DNA of 64,000 nucleotides from Dyella flava (GTDB lineage: Bacteria > Pseudomonadota > Gammaproteobacteria > Xanthomonadales > Rhodanobacteraceae), in NCBI RefSeq assembly GCF_016904955.1, contig NZ_JADIKE010000038.1:248001-312000 (forward strand), read 5' to 3'. The position numbers and the translations under genes were made by a program. This document shows positions 17,329 to 25,772 of this stretch, piece after piece. The first letter of the stretch is position 1; each line of letters opens with the position of its first letter. The notes beneath the pieces were generated by a model. That model had not been told where the DNA came from, did no database searches, and saw only the letters and a program-made list of their open reading frames with translations.

Positions 17329-18282
17329 ATGGAAGAGCGTAACGAAGTCGACATCGCGACGGCAGGCCTGCCCAGGCCGGCTGCAACGACGCCTCGACCC
17401 AAGGTGGTCGTATGCATGACCAATCACGAACGTCCGGATTGCGCGCGGATCAATCAGGAAATCATCAAGCTCAACTACGCCGAGCCGTGGTTGATCGTGC
17501 ATGCCTGTTCCGATCCCAGCTATCAGGGGCACATGGAAGACGTGCTGGTACGTTGCCAGCCGCGCACGATCATCTACGGTGCGCTGAATCTGCTGCAGCA
17601 GTCGTGCCGGGCGGCGGTGGAGGTCTACAACCCGCAGTACCTGCTGCATGTCGAAGCCGATACCTGGGTGTTCAACCAGGACATCATCCAGCGCTATATC
17701 GATCGGCTCGACCGCAATCCGAAGGCTTTTCTGGCGGCCTCCACCTGGAGTACCGACCAGCGCGTGCAATGGCGCCGTCAGCAGCATCCTTTCGCGAAAG
17801 CGAAGCTGGGGGCGGCGAAGCTGCTCAATGCCATGGGCAACGACTTCGGCGTGAAGCGCAAGCAGACCTTGTCCACGCAGTTCTTTATTGCGCGCAACGA
17901 TCCACGTTTTTTCTCCATGCTGGACGGCATCCAGCCGACCATCGAGAACACGCTGGAATACGATTTCTATCAGGCGTTCGTGCAGGAGTTCGGCAAGCGC
18001 GGCGTGATCCACATCACCGAGCGCGAGCCCGTGCATCCGGACAACCGCCACTGGTGTCCGCCTTTGACCCTGCACGCGCAGCATTGGCCGGAAAAATTGC
18101 CGCGCCCGGCGAACGTTCCCACCGATGGCACGCCGATGGAAGGCGTGACCGGCCAATACGATATTCCGGGCAAGAAAGAGGTGTTGGCCGCCTACGGTTT
18201 CAAGCATGTCGGTCCGGCCATGCGCCAGTTGCTCGATGCGACCGATACCAGCTACTACAACCCCAAGGCCAAGCGTTATTGA
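17329..18282 (+). CDS. Glycosyltransferase-like protein of unknown function
   Basis: 317 residues and no signal peptide or membrane segment. After a short Pro/Arg-rich leader, VVVCMTNHERPDCARINQEI starts a Rossmann-like domain. LLHVEADTWVFNQD (about 104-117) looks like the acidic metal-binding motif of GT-A glycosyltransferases, with Glu-Ala-Asp in place of Asp-X-Asp. The middle contains a basic stretch (RRQQHPFAKAKLG). I do not recognise a named family. ATG 17329 follows GGGGTGGGG, a usable ribosome site. It lies 28 bases before tsaB and may be cotranscribed, but the functions are not obviously linked. Confidence 0.6.
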   Translation: MEERNEVDIATAGLPRPAATTPRPKVVVCMTNHERPDCARINQEIIKLNYAEPWLIVHACSDPSYQGHMEDVLVRCQPRTIIYGALNLLQQSCRAAVEVYNPQYLLHVEADTWVFNQDIIQRYIDRLDRNPKAFLAASTWSTDQRVQWRRQQHPFAKAKLGAAKLLNAMGNDFGVKRKQTLSTQFFIARNDPRFFSMLDGIQPTIENTLEYDFYQAFVQEFGKRGVIHITEREPVHPDNRHWCPPLTLHAQHWPEKLPRPANVPTDGTPMEGVTGQYDIPGKKEVLAAYGFKHVGPAMRQLLDATDTSYYNPKAKRY

Positions 18283-18310
18283 TGATGCCCGGTAATGCGA
18301 GAATGGCCGC

Positions 18311-19003
18311 ATGAACCTGCTAGCCATCGAAACCGCTACCGAAGCTTGTTCCGTCGCCCTGGTCCACGGGGAAAACGTGATTGCGCGCAGCGAACTGGCG
18401 CCGCGTCGTCACGCCGAACGGGTCTTGCCGATGGCGGATGAGCTGCTGGCGGAGGCCGGCATCGGCAAGCATGCCCTGGATGCGATCGCCGTCGGCCGTG
18501 GCCCGGGTGCGTTCACCGGCGTGCGTCTGGCGGTGTCGCTGGCGCAGGGCATGGCGATGGCCTTGGATCTGCCGGTAGTCACCATTTCCTCGCTCGCCGC
18601 GCTGGCGCTGGAAGCCCCGGAAAGCAACGCCGCCATTCTGGCGGTGATCGATGCACGCATGGGCGAGATCTATGCCGCCAGCTATCGCCGCGATGACAAC
18701 GGTGGCGTGCTGGCGCTGGATGAGGAACGTGTCTGTACCCCCGGTTCGCTGGTGCTGCCGCCCGAGGCAGCGTGGAACGTGGTCGGCAGCGGATGGGCAA
18801 CCTATGCCGATGTACTGCTCCCACAACTAGGCAGCGCATTTCGCGCCGGCGATGGCCTCCGCTACCCACAGGCGCGGCATGTTGCAACCTTGGCAATCAG
18901 CGAGTTCAAGGCCGGCAAAGCCCACGCCCCCGAACTCGCACTACCGGTCTACCTGCGCGACAAAGTCGCCCTGACCCTGGCCGAGCAAGGCCGTTCCACC
19001 TAA
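18311..19003 (+). CDS. tsaB: tRNA threonylcarbamoyladenosine protein TsaB
   Basis: 230 residues starting MNLLAIETATEACSVAL, the ASKHA-fold phosphate-binding strand. It also has the family signature GRGPGAFTGVRLAVSLAQGM (about 58-77). TsaB pairs with TsaD and TsaE to make t6A at position 37 of ANN-decoding tRNAs. In many proteobacteria tsaB lies next to rimI; here rimI is about 4.4 kb away, on the other side of valS. Confidence 0.95.
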   Translation: MNLLAIETATEACSVALVHGENVIARSELAPRRHAERVLPMADELLAEAGIGKHALDAIAVGRGPGAFTGVRLAVSLAQGMAMALDLPVVTISSLAALALEAPESNAAILAVIDARMGEIYAASYRRDDNGGVLALDEERVCTPGSLVLPPEAAWNVVGSGWATYADVLLPQLGSAFRAGDGLRYPQARHVATLAISEFKAGKAHAPELALPVYLRDKVALTLAEQGRST

Positions 19004-19008
19004 GAACA

Positions 19009-19047
19009 GTGAGAGGCCGGTAGTGAGGCGCACGCATGCCCTCTCAC
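19009..19047. terminator. Possible hairpin between convergent tsaB and yeiH
   Basis: GTGAGAGG (19009-19016) pairs with CCTCTCAC (19040-19047) across a 23-base loop. There is no T-run, so this is a stem-loop rather than a textbook terminator. Confidence 0.35.
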
Positions 19048-19070
19048 CACTCACTCCTCTCCATTTACTC

Positions 19071-20111
19071 CTAAAGCTGCCCAATCACCATCTGCACCAG
19101 CAGACTGCTGATCGATACCGCCGCCCACACGCCCAGGCCCAGCAGGATCGGACGTGCGCCGGCCGAGGCCATCTTGCGCAGGTTGGCGGACAGGCCGATG
19201 GCGGTCAGTGCCACGATGATCATGAACTCCGCCGCGACATGCAGCACCGGGATCAGGGCTGCCGGGACAAAACCCGCCGTGCGCACCGCCGATGCCACCA
19301 GGAACCACAGGATGAACCACGGGAAGATGCGGCCCAGGCTGAAATCGCTGGCGACACCGGCATGCCTGGCGGCGCGCTTTTCACGCACGGCGACGGCGAC
19401 GGCCAGGATCAGGCAGATCGGAATGATCAGCGTGGCGCGGGTCAGCTTGACGATGGTGGCGAAATCGCCGGCGGCCTTGCTGTAGCTGTAACCGGCGGCG
19501 ACCACGGAGGAGGTGTCATTGATCGCCGTGCCCGCCCACAGGCCGAAGCCGAGGTCCGACAGGTGCAGCAGATGGCCAAGCAGCGGGAACAGCAGCACCG
19601 CCACGACATTGAACAGGAAGATGGTCGAGATCGCGAAGGCGGTGTCGTGATCATCCGGCTTGATGATCGGCGTGACGGCTGCAATCGCCGAACCACCGCA
19701 GATCGCCGTGCCCACGCCGATCAGTATCTGCAGCTTGTTATGCACCTTCATCAGGCGGCCGAGTATCAGTGCCGTGACGAAAGCGGTGGTCATGGTTACC
19801 AGCGTCACGGACAGCGATTGCAGCCCGGTCTTGGCCACCTGGGTCAGGCTCAGGCCGAAGCCCAGCACGATGATCGACCACTGCAACACTTGCTTGCTGG
19901 CGAACTGGATACCCGGATTGACCGTGCCGGGCAGGGACAGCGTGTTGCGGACCAGAATGCCCAGCACGATGCCAAACACCGGGCCGCCAATGACCGGGAC
20001 GGCACGGCCAAGCCACCAGGCGGCCAGCGAAATGCCGACGGCAAGCAGCAGGCCGGAGGCGTGGGCGCGCAGGCCGGGCTGAGTCGCGGGGAGTGAGGCT
20101 GTGGCGTTCAT
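19071..20111 (-). CDS. yeiH: YeiH/UPF0324 family putative sulfate exporter
   Basis: 346 residues with about ten hydrophobic helices. Family words are GGSAIAAVTPIIK (about 146-158), LWAGTAINDTSSVVAAG and FVPWFILWFL-like segments. UPF0324 proteins are proposed inner-membrane anion exporters; the true substrate is uncertain. It is divergent from a YeiE-type LysR regulator, the same pair as in E. coli. A palindromic operator lies in the 94-base gap between them. Confidence 0.9.
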   Translation of the reverse strand: MNATASLPATQPGLRAHASGLLLAVGISLAAWWLGRAVPVIGGPVFGIVLGILVRNTLSLPGTVNPGIQFASKQVLQWSIIVLGFGLSLTQVAKTGLQSLSVTLVTMTTAFVTALILGRLMKVHNKLQILIGVGTAICGGSAIAAVTPIIKPDDHDTAFAISTIFLFNVVAVLLFPLLGHLLHLSDLGFGLWAGTAINDTSSVVAAGYSYSKAAGDFATIVKLTRATLIIPICLILAVAVAVREKRAARHAGVASDFSLGRIFPWFILWFLVASAVRTAGFVPAALIPVLHVAAEFMIIVALTAIGLSANLRKMASAGARPILLGLGVWAAVSISSLLVQMVIGQL

Positions 20112-20155
20112 AACCAGGGGCTGCCTGAAAAGGATGGGCTTATTGTCCGCGCGGT

Positions 20156-20193
20156 TACCTATTAGGAAAATTTGAAATATCTAATCATAGGTA
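20156..20193. promoter_or_regulatory. Candidate YeiE operator between yeiH and yeiE
   Basis: TACCTATTAG (20156-20165) is repeated inverted as CTAATCATAGGTA (20181-20193), a dyad with an AT-rich centre containing ATTTGAAAT, typical of LysR-family operators. TATAAG at 20192-20197 is a possible -10 element for yeiE. It is only 8 bases before the ATG, so that transcript would be leaderless or nearly so. Confidence 0.6.
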
Positions 20194-20205
20194 TAAGATT
20201 GACTG

Positions 20206-21102
20206 ATGCTTAACGTCAGCCTGCGCCAACTCGAGGTTTTTGTGCAGGTGGCCCTGCACGGCAGCGTCCGCGCTGCGGCCGACCGTCTGCACCTCACCCA
20301 GCCCGCCGCGAGCATGGCGCTGGCCGAGATGGAACGGCAGCTCGATGCGCCGGTGTTTGATCGTGAACGGGGCCGGCTCCGGCTCAACGCCCAAGGCCGG
20401 GAGTTGCTGCCGCTGGCGCAGGAGCTGCTGGAGCGCCACGCCGAGTTCGGGCGCCGCGCTGCCGGCAAAGCCGTATCCCTGGCCGGCGAGCTGCGTATCG
20501 GCGCCAGCAACACCGTCGGCAATTACCGCGTGGGTGAACTGCTGGGTGATTTTGTGCGTGCGTATCCGCAAGTCGCGATCCGGCTGCGTGTCGCCAACAC
20601 GGGGGATATCGCGGCGGCCATGCTTGATCACAGCCTCGATGTGGGGTGTGTGGAAGGTCCGGTGACTCACCCTTTGATCGAAGCGCGCCCATGGCGTGAC
20701 GATGCATTGGTGGTCTGTGCGCCACCCGATCATCCGCTGACCAGGAAGCGTGGCCTCAAACCCGAGCATTTCGCGGGTGCGCGCTGGGTGCTGCGCGAAC
20801 CGGGTTCGGCCACACGCACGACCAGCGAACGCGCGCTTGCGCAACTGCCACCGGGTGAAACGGTGATGGAGCTGGATCAGATCGAAGCGATCAAGCAGGC
20901 CGTTACGGCAGGGCTGGGAATTGCCTGCCTGCCGGAAGTCGCCGTGACGGATGCGGTAGCGACGGGTCGGCTAGTGGCTTTGAAAACGCCGTTCCTGGAT
21001 TTGCGCCGCAAGCTTTCGATTCTGCTGCATCGGGAAAAGTATCGCGGCGCGGCGCTGGAGGCGTTTCTGCACTCCATGTCGTCGTTTGGTAGGTTGGGTT
21101 AG
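20206..21102 (+). CDS. yeiE: LysR-family regulator, YeiE-like
   Basis: 298 residues. The N-terminal helix-turn-helix (LRQLEVFVQVALHGSVRAAADRLHLTQPAAS, given in parts: LRQLEVF, VRAAADRLHLTQPA) is followed by a periplasmic-binding-like effector domain. Its words IGASNTVGNY and DVGCVEGP match YeiE, which in enterobacteria senses sulfite and controls yeiH-linked functions. It is divergent from yeiH and shares the dyad with it. The last six codons and the stop lie inside the palindromic repeat at 21084, so the C-terminal FGRLG is repeat-encoded. Confidence 0.9.
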   Translation: MLNVSLRQLEVFVQVALHGSVRAAADRLHLTQPAASMALAEMERQLDAPVFDRERGRLRLNAQGRELLPLAQELLERHAEFGRRAAGKAVSLAGELRIGASNTVGNYRVGELLGDFVRAYPQVAIRLRVANTGDIAAAMLDHSLDVGCVEGPVTHPLIEARPWRDDALVVCAPPDHPLTRKRGLKPEHFAGARWVLREPGSATRTTSERALAQLPPGETVMELDQIEAIKQAVTAGLGIACLPEVAVTDAVATGRLVALKTPFLDLRRKLSILLHREKYRGAALEAFLHSMSSFGRLG

Positions 21103-21193
21103 CGCAGCGTAACCCAACGGAATTCGATCGAAGCGATAAACATCGTTGGGTTACGCTGCGCTAACCCAACCTACCCACCTACCCAACCTACAA
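21084..21193. repeat. Compound palindromic repeat, copy 2
   Basis: Left arm 21084-21119 and right arm from 21144 carry the same core as copy 1, with the spacer (GAATTCGATCGAAGCG) in the opposite orientation. The left arm contains the yeiE stop codon (21100-21102) and the tail contains the ptsI stop codon (21188-21190). An extra TACCCACCTACCCAACC extension follows the right arm. Confidence 0.95.
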
Positions 21194-22930
21194 ATGCTCG
21201 CAGGCCGTAAGCGAGGTGAGCAAGGCTTCGGCTTCTTCGTGCGTCCGCGCGCGAATCAGTTTCGGTGCGTGGGAGCGCAGCAAGGCGTGATCGAGTGTAG
21301 CGAGGCGGTCGCGTACGTGCAGGATCTTGCTGGGATGCATGCTGAATTCACACAGGCCCAGTGCAAGCAGCAAGGCGGTGAAACTCACGTCGCCGCCGAT
21401 CTCCCCACACAGGCTGACCGGCTTGCCGGCACGCCGCCCCGCAGAAATGACGTGCGAGAGCAAACGCAGCAAGGCCGGTTGCAGCGGGTTATAGATGTTT
21501 TCCAGCGCATCGTTGCCGCGATCGGCGGCCAGCACGTATTGCGCCAAATCGTTGGTGCCGATCGCGAGGAAGTCGGCGTGTTCGAGCAATGCGCGCACGT
21601 TGATGGCTGCCGCGGGCACTTCGATCATCGCGCCGAGGGCCAGTTTTTCCGGCAGGTCGATGTTCTCGCGCTTGAGCTCTTGCCGCGCCAGCTTGAACAA
21701 CGTGCGCACGGCGATCAGTTCATCCGGCTGGGTCACCATCGGCACCAGCACGCGCACGGGGCCATAGCACGCGGCGCGCAGGATGGCGCGGATCTGTGTG
21801 GAGAATACCGCGGGATGACGCAGCGAAAGGCGTACACCGCGTACACCCAGTGCGGGATTTTCTTCGCCGCGAATGACCAGTCCGGCCGCGTCCGCCTTGT
21901 CCGCGCCCAGATCGAGCGTGCGGATGGTTACGGGCGCACCACCCATGCCGAGCACGACATCACGATAGGCAATGAACTGTTCGTCTTCTGAAGGCAGACC
22001 CTTGTGGCGCAGGAACAGGAACTCCGTGCGATACAGGCCAATGCCATCGGCACCGCGCGCGCGCGCCATGGCCACGTCCGACGGCGACTCCGCGTTGGCG
22101 AGCAGGTGCACATCGATCCCGTCGCGGGTGCGCGTGGGTGCATTGGCGAGACTGGCGAGGCGCCGGCCTTCCAGTATGGCTTCGCGCTGCCAGGCGCGAT
22201 AACGCGCCAGATCCTGCGCCGTGGGGTGCACGACAGCTTCGCCGTGCTCGGTATCCAGCAGGATCAGGTCATCATCGTGGATCGTGGCCAGCGCATCGCG
22301 CGTACCCACCAGCATCGGCAGGCTGAGACTGCGCGCCAGAATGGCGCTATGCGAATACGGACTGCCGGAACTGGTGATGACGCCCAGCAAGCCATTGCCC
22401 GCCAGATGCGCCATGTCCGCCGGCGCCAGCGTATCGGCCACGAGGATTTCGCCGACGCGCGCGGCCAGCTTGCGTTCCTCGGCGCTGGTCTGCCGTTGCA
22501 GGGCGGAAATGACGCGGCCGATGACCTGGTCGACGTCTTCCATGCGGCTGCGCAGATAAGGGTCGTCCATGGCGGCGAACACGCTCGCCAGGCGATCGCG
22601 CTGTTTCTTCAACGCGGCGCCGGCACGGTAGCGGCCAATGGTGATCATCTCGTCGAGGCCGCGCAGCAGTTCTGCATCGTCAAGCAGCAAGGTGTGCGCG
22701 TCGATGAATTCGTTGACTTCGCGCGCGAGTGCGCCATGCAGTTTGCCGCGCAGTTCGCGCAGTTCCTGGCGCGCTGTTTCCAGCGCGGTGTGCAGGCGTT
22801 CGAGTTCGGAGGCAATCTCCTCTTCATTCAGTGGGCGCGTGTCGACCAGATAGCGGCTGGGCTGAACCAGTCGGGCGCGGCCGAGTGTCATGCCGCGCGA
22901 AGCCATCGTGCCGGACAGGATTTGCCTCAT
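21188..22930 (-). CDS. ptsI: Phosphoenolpyruvate-protein phosphotransferase (enzyme I)
   Basis: 580 residues from ATG 22930, chosen for GAGGA 7 bases upstream. The N-terminal domain binds HPr and carries His194 in SPYSHSAILARSLSLP; the C-terminal PEP-binding barrel has the words GIGLYRTEFLFL and CGEIGGDVSF. No GAF domain is present, so this is not the PtsP nitrogen-specific form although it sits in a nitrogen-PTS-like block. It moves phosphate from PEP to HPr. It is the last gene of the block and the stop codon falls in a repeat. Confidence 0.95.
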   Translation of the reverse strand: MRQILSGTMASRGMTLGRARLVQPSRYLVDTRPLNEEEIASELERLHTALETARQELRELRGKLHGALAREVNEFIDAHTLLLDDAELLRGLDEMITIGRYRAGAALKKQRDRLASVFAAMDDPYLRSRMEDVDQVIGRVISALQRQTSAEERKLAARVGEILVADTLAPADMAHLAGNGLLGVITSSGSPYSHSAILARSLSLPMLVGTRDALATIHDDDLILLDTEHGEAVVHPTAQDLARYRAWQREAILEGRRLASLANAPTRTRDGIDVHLLANAESPSDVAMARARGADGIGLYRTEFLFLRHKGLPSEDEQFIAYRDVVLGMGGAPVTIRTLDLGADKADAAGLVIRGEENPALGVRGVRLSLRHPAVFSTQIRAILRAACYGPVRVLVPMVTQPDELIAVRTLFKLARQELKRENIDLPEKLALGAMIEVPAAAINVRALLEHADFLAIGTNDLAQYVLAADRGNDALENIYNPLQPALLRLLSHVISAGRRAGKPVSLCGEIGGDVSFTALLLALGLCEFSMHPSKILHVRDRLATLDHALLRSHAPKLIRARTHEEAEALLTSLTACEHL

Positions 22931-23056
22931 GGGCGATCCTCGCGCTGCAGGCTGCCAGGAAGCTGGAAACGGCAAGGAGGCGCGGCGTGCGAAATTTCGC
23001 TACCCCGCTTGCTCGATGTTATCCATTCCCTGTGCCCTGGTCCCTGCCTCATTTCT

Positions 23057-23326
23057 TTACGCCCCTTCGTCGAATTTGCGATTGAACAAATCCACTACCG
23101 CATTGAGTGCCACCGATTCATCCGGGCCATCGGCGCGTATGGTGAGCGGCGTGCCGATGCCTGCAGCCAACATCATCACGCCCATGATGCTTTGTGCGTT
23201 CACCTCGCGACCTCTGCTGATCAGCCAGACCGTGGATTTGAAGCTTTGCACGAGCTGCACCAGCTTGGCCGATGCGCGGGCATGCAAGCCCAGTTTGTTG
23301 GAGACGACAATTTCTTTTTCAAGCAT
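23057..23326 (-). CDS. ptsH: Phosphocarrier protein HPr
   Basis: 89 residues. His15 (NKLGLHARASAKL) is the phosphate carrier and Ser46 (NAQSIMGVMML) is the site modified by HprK, which is encoded upstream. Both sites are intact, so control by HPr kinase/phosphorylase is expected. The 5' end overlaps the EIIA gene by eight bases. A 126-base gap separates it from ptsI. No sugar-specific EIIB or EIIC lies nearby, which suggests signalling rather than transport. Confidence 0.95.
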   Translation of the reverse strand: MLEKEIVVSNKLGLHARASAKLVQLVQSFKSTVWLISRGREVNAQSIMGVMMLAAGIGTPLTIRADGPDESVALNAVVDLFNRKFDEGA

Positions 23327-23711
23327 GGTCTATGAAGATCCCTCCGCGACCGCCGCTGGCCGCGATTTCCGCCAGTTCGTCCAGCGGCTTGTCGGCGTAA
23401 TTGAGCACACGCAAAAGCATGGGCAAGTTCAAACCTGATACACAGCGCAGCCTTACACCAACAGAACTCAAAGACAGGCCGATGTTGCATGGCGTGGCGC
23501 CGTACAGATCTGCCAACACCAGCACACCTTCGCCGTGATCCAGTTCGCGCGCATGCTTGGCGGTCAGCGTGCGCATCACATCCGGATCGGCCCGGGCCGG
23601 TACTTCCACGGTGGCGACGCGCAGCGGCAGTTTCGGCAGCACGTGACGCGCCGCTTTCACCAATGCCTGGCCGACCGACTCGTGAGTCATGAGAAGCACG
23701 CCGACGGTCAT
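23319..23711 (-). CDS. PTS EIIA component, mannose-family fold
   Basis: 130 residues. His10 (GVLLMTHESVG) is the expected phosphorylation site, and LADLYGATPCNI and GLNLPMLLRVLNY are family words. It accepts phosphate from HPr. Without a membrane EIIC partner here, it is probably a regulatory end point. It overlaps ptsH and follows rapZ by 43 bases. It is sometimes annotated as ManX-like or as PtsN-type by position, but the fold is EIIA-Man. Confidence 0.92.
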   Translation of the reverse strand: MTVGVLLMTHESVGQALVKAARHVLPKLPLRVATVEVPARADPDVMRTLTAKHARELDHGEGVLVLADLYGATPCNIGLSLSSVGVRLRCVSGLNLPMLLRVLNYADKPLDELAEIAASGGRGGIFIDHA

Positions 23712-23754
23712 GACACGGCGGCTTCGCTTGGGTTATGCAGAGACAACATGGAGA

Positions 23755-24648
23755 TCACTCGAGTTCACGATGGAAAGTCAGCACGCTTTCGCGGCTGATG
23801 CGATAGTGCGCGGCAAGCTTTTCGACCAGGTACACCGAGCGGTGACGACCGCCGGTACAACCGATGGAGATGGTGACGTAGCTGCGGTCGTCCGCTTCGA
23901 AGCGGGGCAGCCATGCATCCAGCCAGCGGGCCGTGTCGGCAAAGTATTCGCCGACCGTTGGCTGGCGTTCGAGAAAGTCGCGTACGGGACCGTCCTTGCC
24001 CGAAAGCGGCCGCAAGGTAGGTTCCCAGTGCGGGTTCGGCAGGCAGCGGGCGTCGAACACAAAGTCCGAATCCAGCGGCAGGCCGCGGCGAAAGGCGAAT
24101 GACTGGAACATCAGCGTCAGGCCGGATGCGGTCTGCGCGTAGCCGGTGGCGATCAAGCGGCGCAGCTGATGCACGTTCAGGTCGCTGGAGTCGATCACGC
24201 GTTCGGCAATCGCCATCAGCGGGCGCAGCAGCCGGCGTTCTTCTGCGATTGCGTCAGCCAGCGACAAGCCGCGCGCGGCAAGCGGATGCCGGCGACGGGT
24301 TTCCGAATAGCGCTTGATCAGCACTGCATCACTGCAGTCCAGAAAGATCAGGTGCACATGCACGCTCGCCGCCAGAGCGGAAAGCACCTTGGGCATATGC
24401 TGGAAATCTTCGTCGCGATTGCGCACGTCCACGCCGACCGCGATGCGCCGGCGATGGCTGTCGCCGCGGGTGGCAGCCTCGACCAGTTCCGGCAGCAGCG
24501 CGCTGGGCAGGTTGTCGACGCAGTAGAACTCCAGGTCTTCCAGCGCGCGCAAGGCCACGGTTTTGCCGCCACCGGACATGCCGGTGAGCACAACCAGATG
24601 GATGGCGTTCGGATCGTCGGCCAGAAGGATGCTGTCTTGCAGACTCAT
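23755..24648 (-). CDS. rapZ: RNase adapter protein RapZ
   Basis: 297 residues. The Walker A is GMSGGGKT (about 23-30), followed by ALRALEDLEFYCVDNLPSALL, a RapZ signature. The C-terminal part holds CTGGRHRSVYLVEKL, the conserved metabolite- and RNA-binding half. In E. coli RapZ delivers GlmZ RNA to RNase E to balance GlcN6P synthesis. The partner small RNAs are not visible here. The start is 5 bases after the hprK stop, so the two are translationally coupled. Confidence 0.95.
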   Translation of the reverse strand: MSLQDSILLADDPNAIHLVVLTGMSGGGKTVALRALEDLEFYCVDNLPSALLPELVEAATRGDSHRRRIAVGVDVRNRDEDFQHMPKVLSALAASVHVHLIFLDCSDAVLIKRYSETRRRHPLAARGLSLADAIAEERRLLRPLMAIAERVIDSSDLNVHQLRRLIATGYAQTASGLTLMFQSFAFRRGLPLDSDFVFDARCLPNPHWEPTLRPLSGKDGPVRDFLERQPTVGEYFADTARWLDAWLPRFEADDRSYVTISIGCTGGRHRSVYLVEKLAAHYRISRESVLTFHRELE

Positions 24649-24653
24649 GTCGG

Positions 24654-25604
24654 TTACCAGGGAGGAAGACGGCGCATCTGATGGGCTTGGCGATCCATGA
24701 AGCTCAACGCCGGATCGATGCCCTTGCTCTTGAGCATATGGCTGCGTACGGCGGCTTCCACCAGTACGGCCAGGTTGCGGCCCGGCGCGACGGGGATGGT
24801 GATCATCGGCATTCGCACATCGAAGATTTCGCGGTGGCCTACGTCGCCGGTGATGCGTGTCATGGCATCGGTGACATCACCATCGCGCAGCGGCTTGAGA
24901 TGGATGACCAGGCGCAGGTACTTGGAGGTCTTGACCGAGGTGTGGCCGAACATCTCGCGCACGTTGAGCACGCCGAGGCCGCGCACTTCCAACAGATCCT
25001 GCAACAGTTCCGGGCAGGCGCCATCGATGACATCTGGCGCGATCAGCGTGAATTCGGGGGCGTCATCGGCAACCAGGCGATGGCCGCGGCTGATCAGCTC
25101 CAGCGCCAGCTCGCTTTTGCCCGAGCCCGCTTCGCCGGTGATCAGTACGCCGATCGAGAACACTTCCAGCAGGACGCCATGCAAGGTCAGGCGCGGCGCC
25201 ATGGTGCGTGCCAGGTGATATTGCATCCACGTCAGCAGCTCGTGGCCACGCTTGGAGCTGATCCACAGCGGTGTATTGGTTTCTTCCGCAACTTCACGCA
25301 AGTCGGCGGGGATCGCCTGATCCTTGGTGACGATGAAGGCCACCGGATGGGTAGCGGCGGCCTTGTGCACGACTTCCCAGCGCTGGCGCGAATCCAGGCT
25401 GTCGAGATAGCTCAGCTCCTCGGTACCGACGATCTGGATCTTGTTGGGGTAGATGACGTTGAGATAGCCCACCAGCGACGGACGCCGGGCAGGCGTGGAG
25501 CCGTATTCAAGCACGCGCATTTCGCCGCGCATGCCGGCAACCCACCGGAGCCCCATGCGCTCGTGGATGTCGTCGTAGAGTTGTCGTGCGGTAAGCCGAT
25601 CCAA
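24654..25604 (-). CDS. hprK: HPr kinase/phosphorylase
   Basis: 316 residues from a TTG at 25604 (DRLTARQLYDDIHERMG), chosen because AAGGA lies six bases upstream and the length fits the family; a longer frame extends to 25658. Walker A is GEAGSGKSELALE and the HprK signature VRGLGVLNVREMFG is present. It phosphorylates or dephosphorylates HPr at Ser46 according to energy state. In gammaproteobacteria it is confined to groups with this block. rapZ follows directly. Confidence 0.92.
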   Translation of the reverse strand: MDRLTARQLYDDIHERMGLRWVAGMRGEMRVLEYGSTPARRPSLVGYLNVIYPNKIQIVGTEELSYLDSLDSRQRWEVVHKAAATHPVAFIVTKDQAIPADLREVAEETNTPLWISSKRGHELLTWMQYHLARTMAPRLTLHGVLLEVFSIGVLITGEAGSGKSELALELISRGHRLVADDAPEFTLIAPDVIDGACPELLQDLLEVRGLGVLNVREMFGHTSVKTSKYLRLVIHLKPLRDGDVTDAMTRITGDVGHREIFDVRMPMITIPVAPGRNLAVLVEAAVRSHMLKSKGIDPALSFMDRQAHQMRRLPPW

Positions 25605-25735
25605 GAACGTTCCTTTTTTGCCGCGGAGCTGCCTGGTCGGGGGCGGCGGCAGGAACATTGTGCCAGTTCGAGGGCGACTGGTTGTAATCGGGAAAGGGAA
25701 AGTTGAGCTGAAGGGCAGGGCCGGGGGCGGTTTCA

Positions 25736-25762
25736 GCCCGCCTCCCGCGTGGGGAGGCGGGC
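25736..25762 (-). other. Strong stem-loop between hpf and hprK
   Basis: Eleven-base perfect stem GCCCGCCTCCC/GGGAGGCGGGC with a 5-base loop, starting about 11 bases after the hpf stop codon. There is no T-run on the minus strand, so it may protect the upstream mRNA or reduce read-through. It lies where ptsN is found in E. coli. Confidence 0.7.
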
Positions 25763-25772
25763 GTGGAATGCT

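Noticed and set aside
19023..20096. Plus-strand frame of 357 residues across yeiH
   Set aside because: Antisense to a clear UPF0324 membrane protein; the translation is rich in Gln/Asp/Arg repeats typical of a shadow frame.
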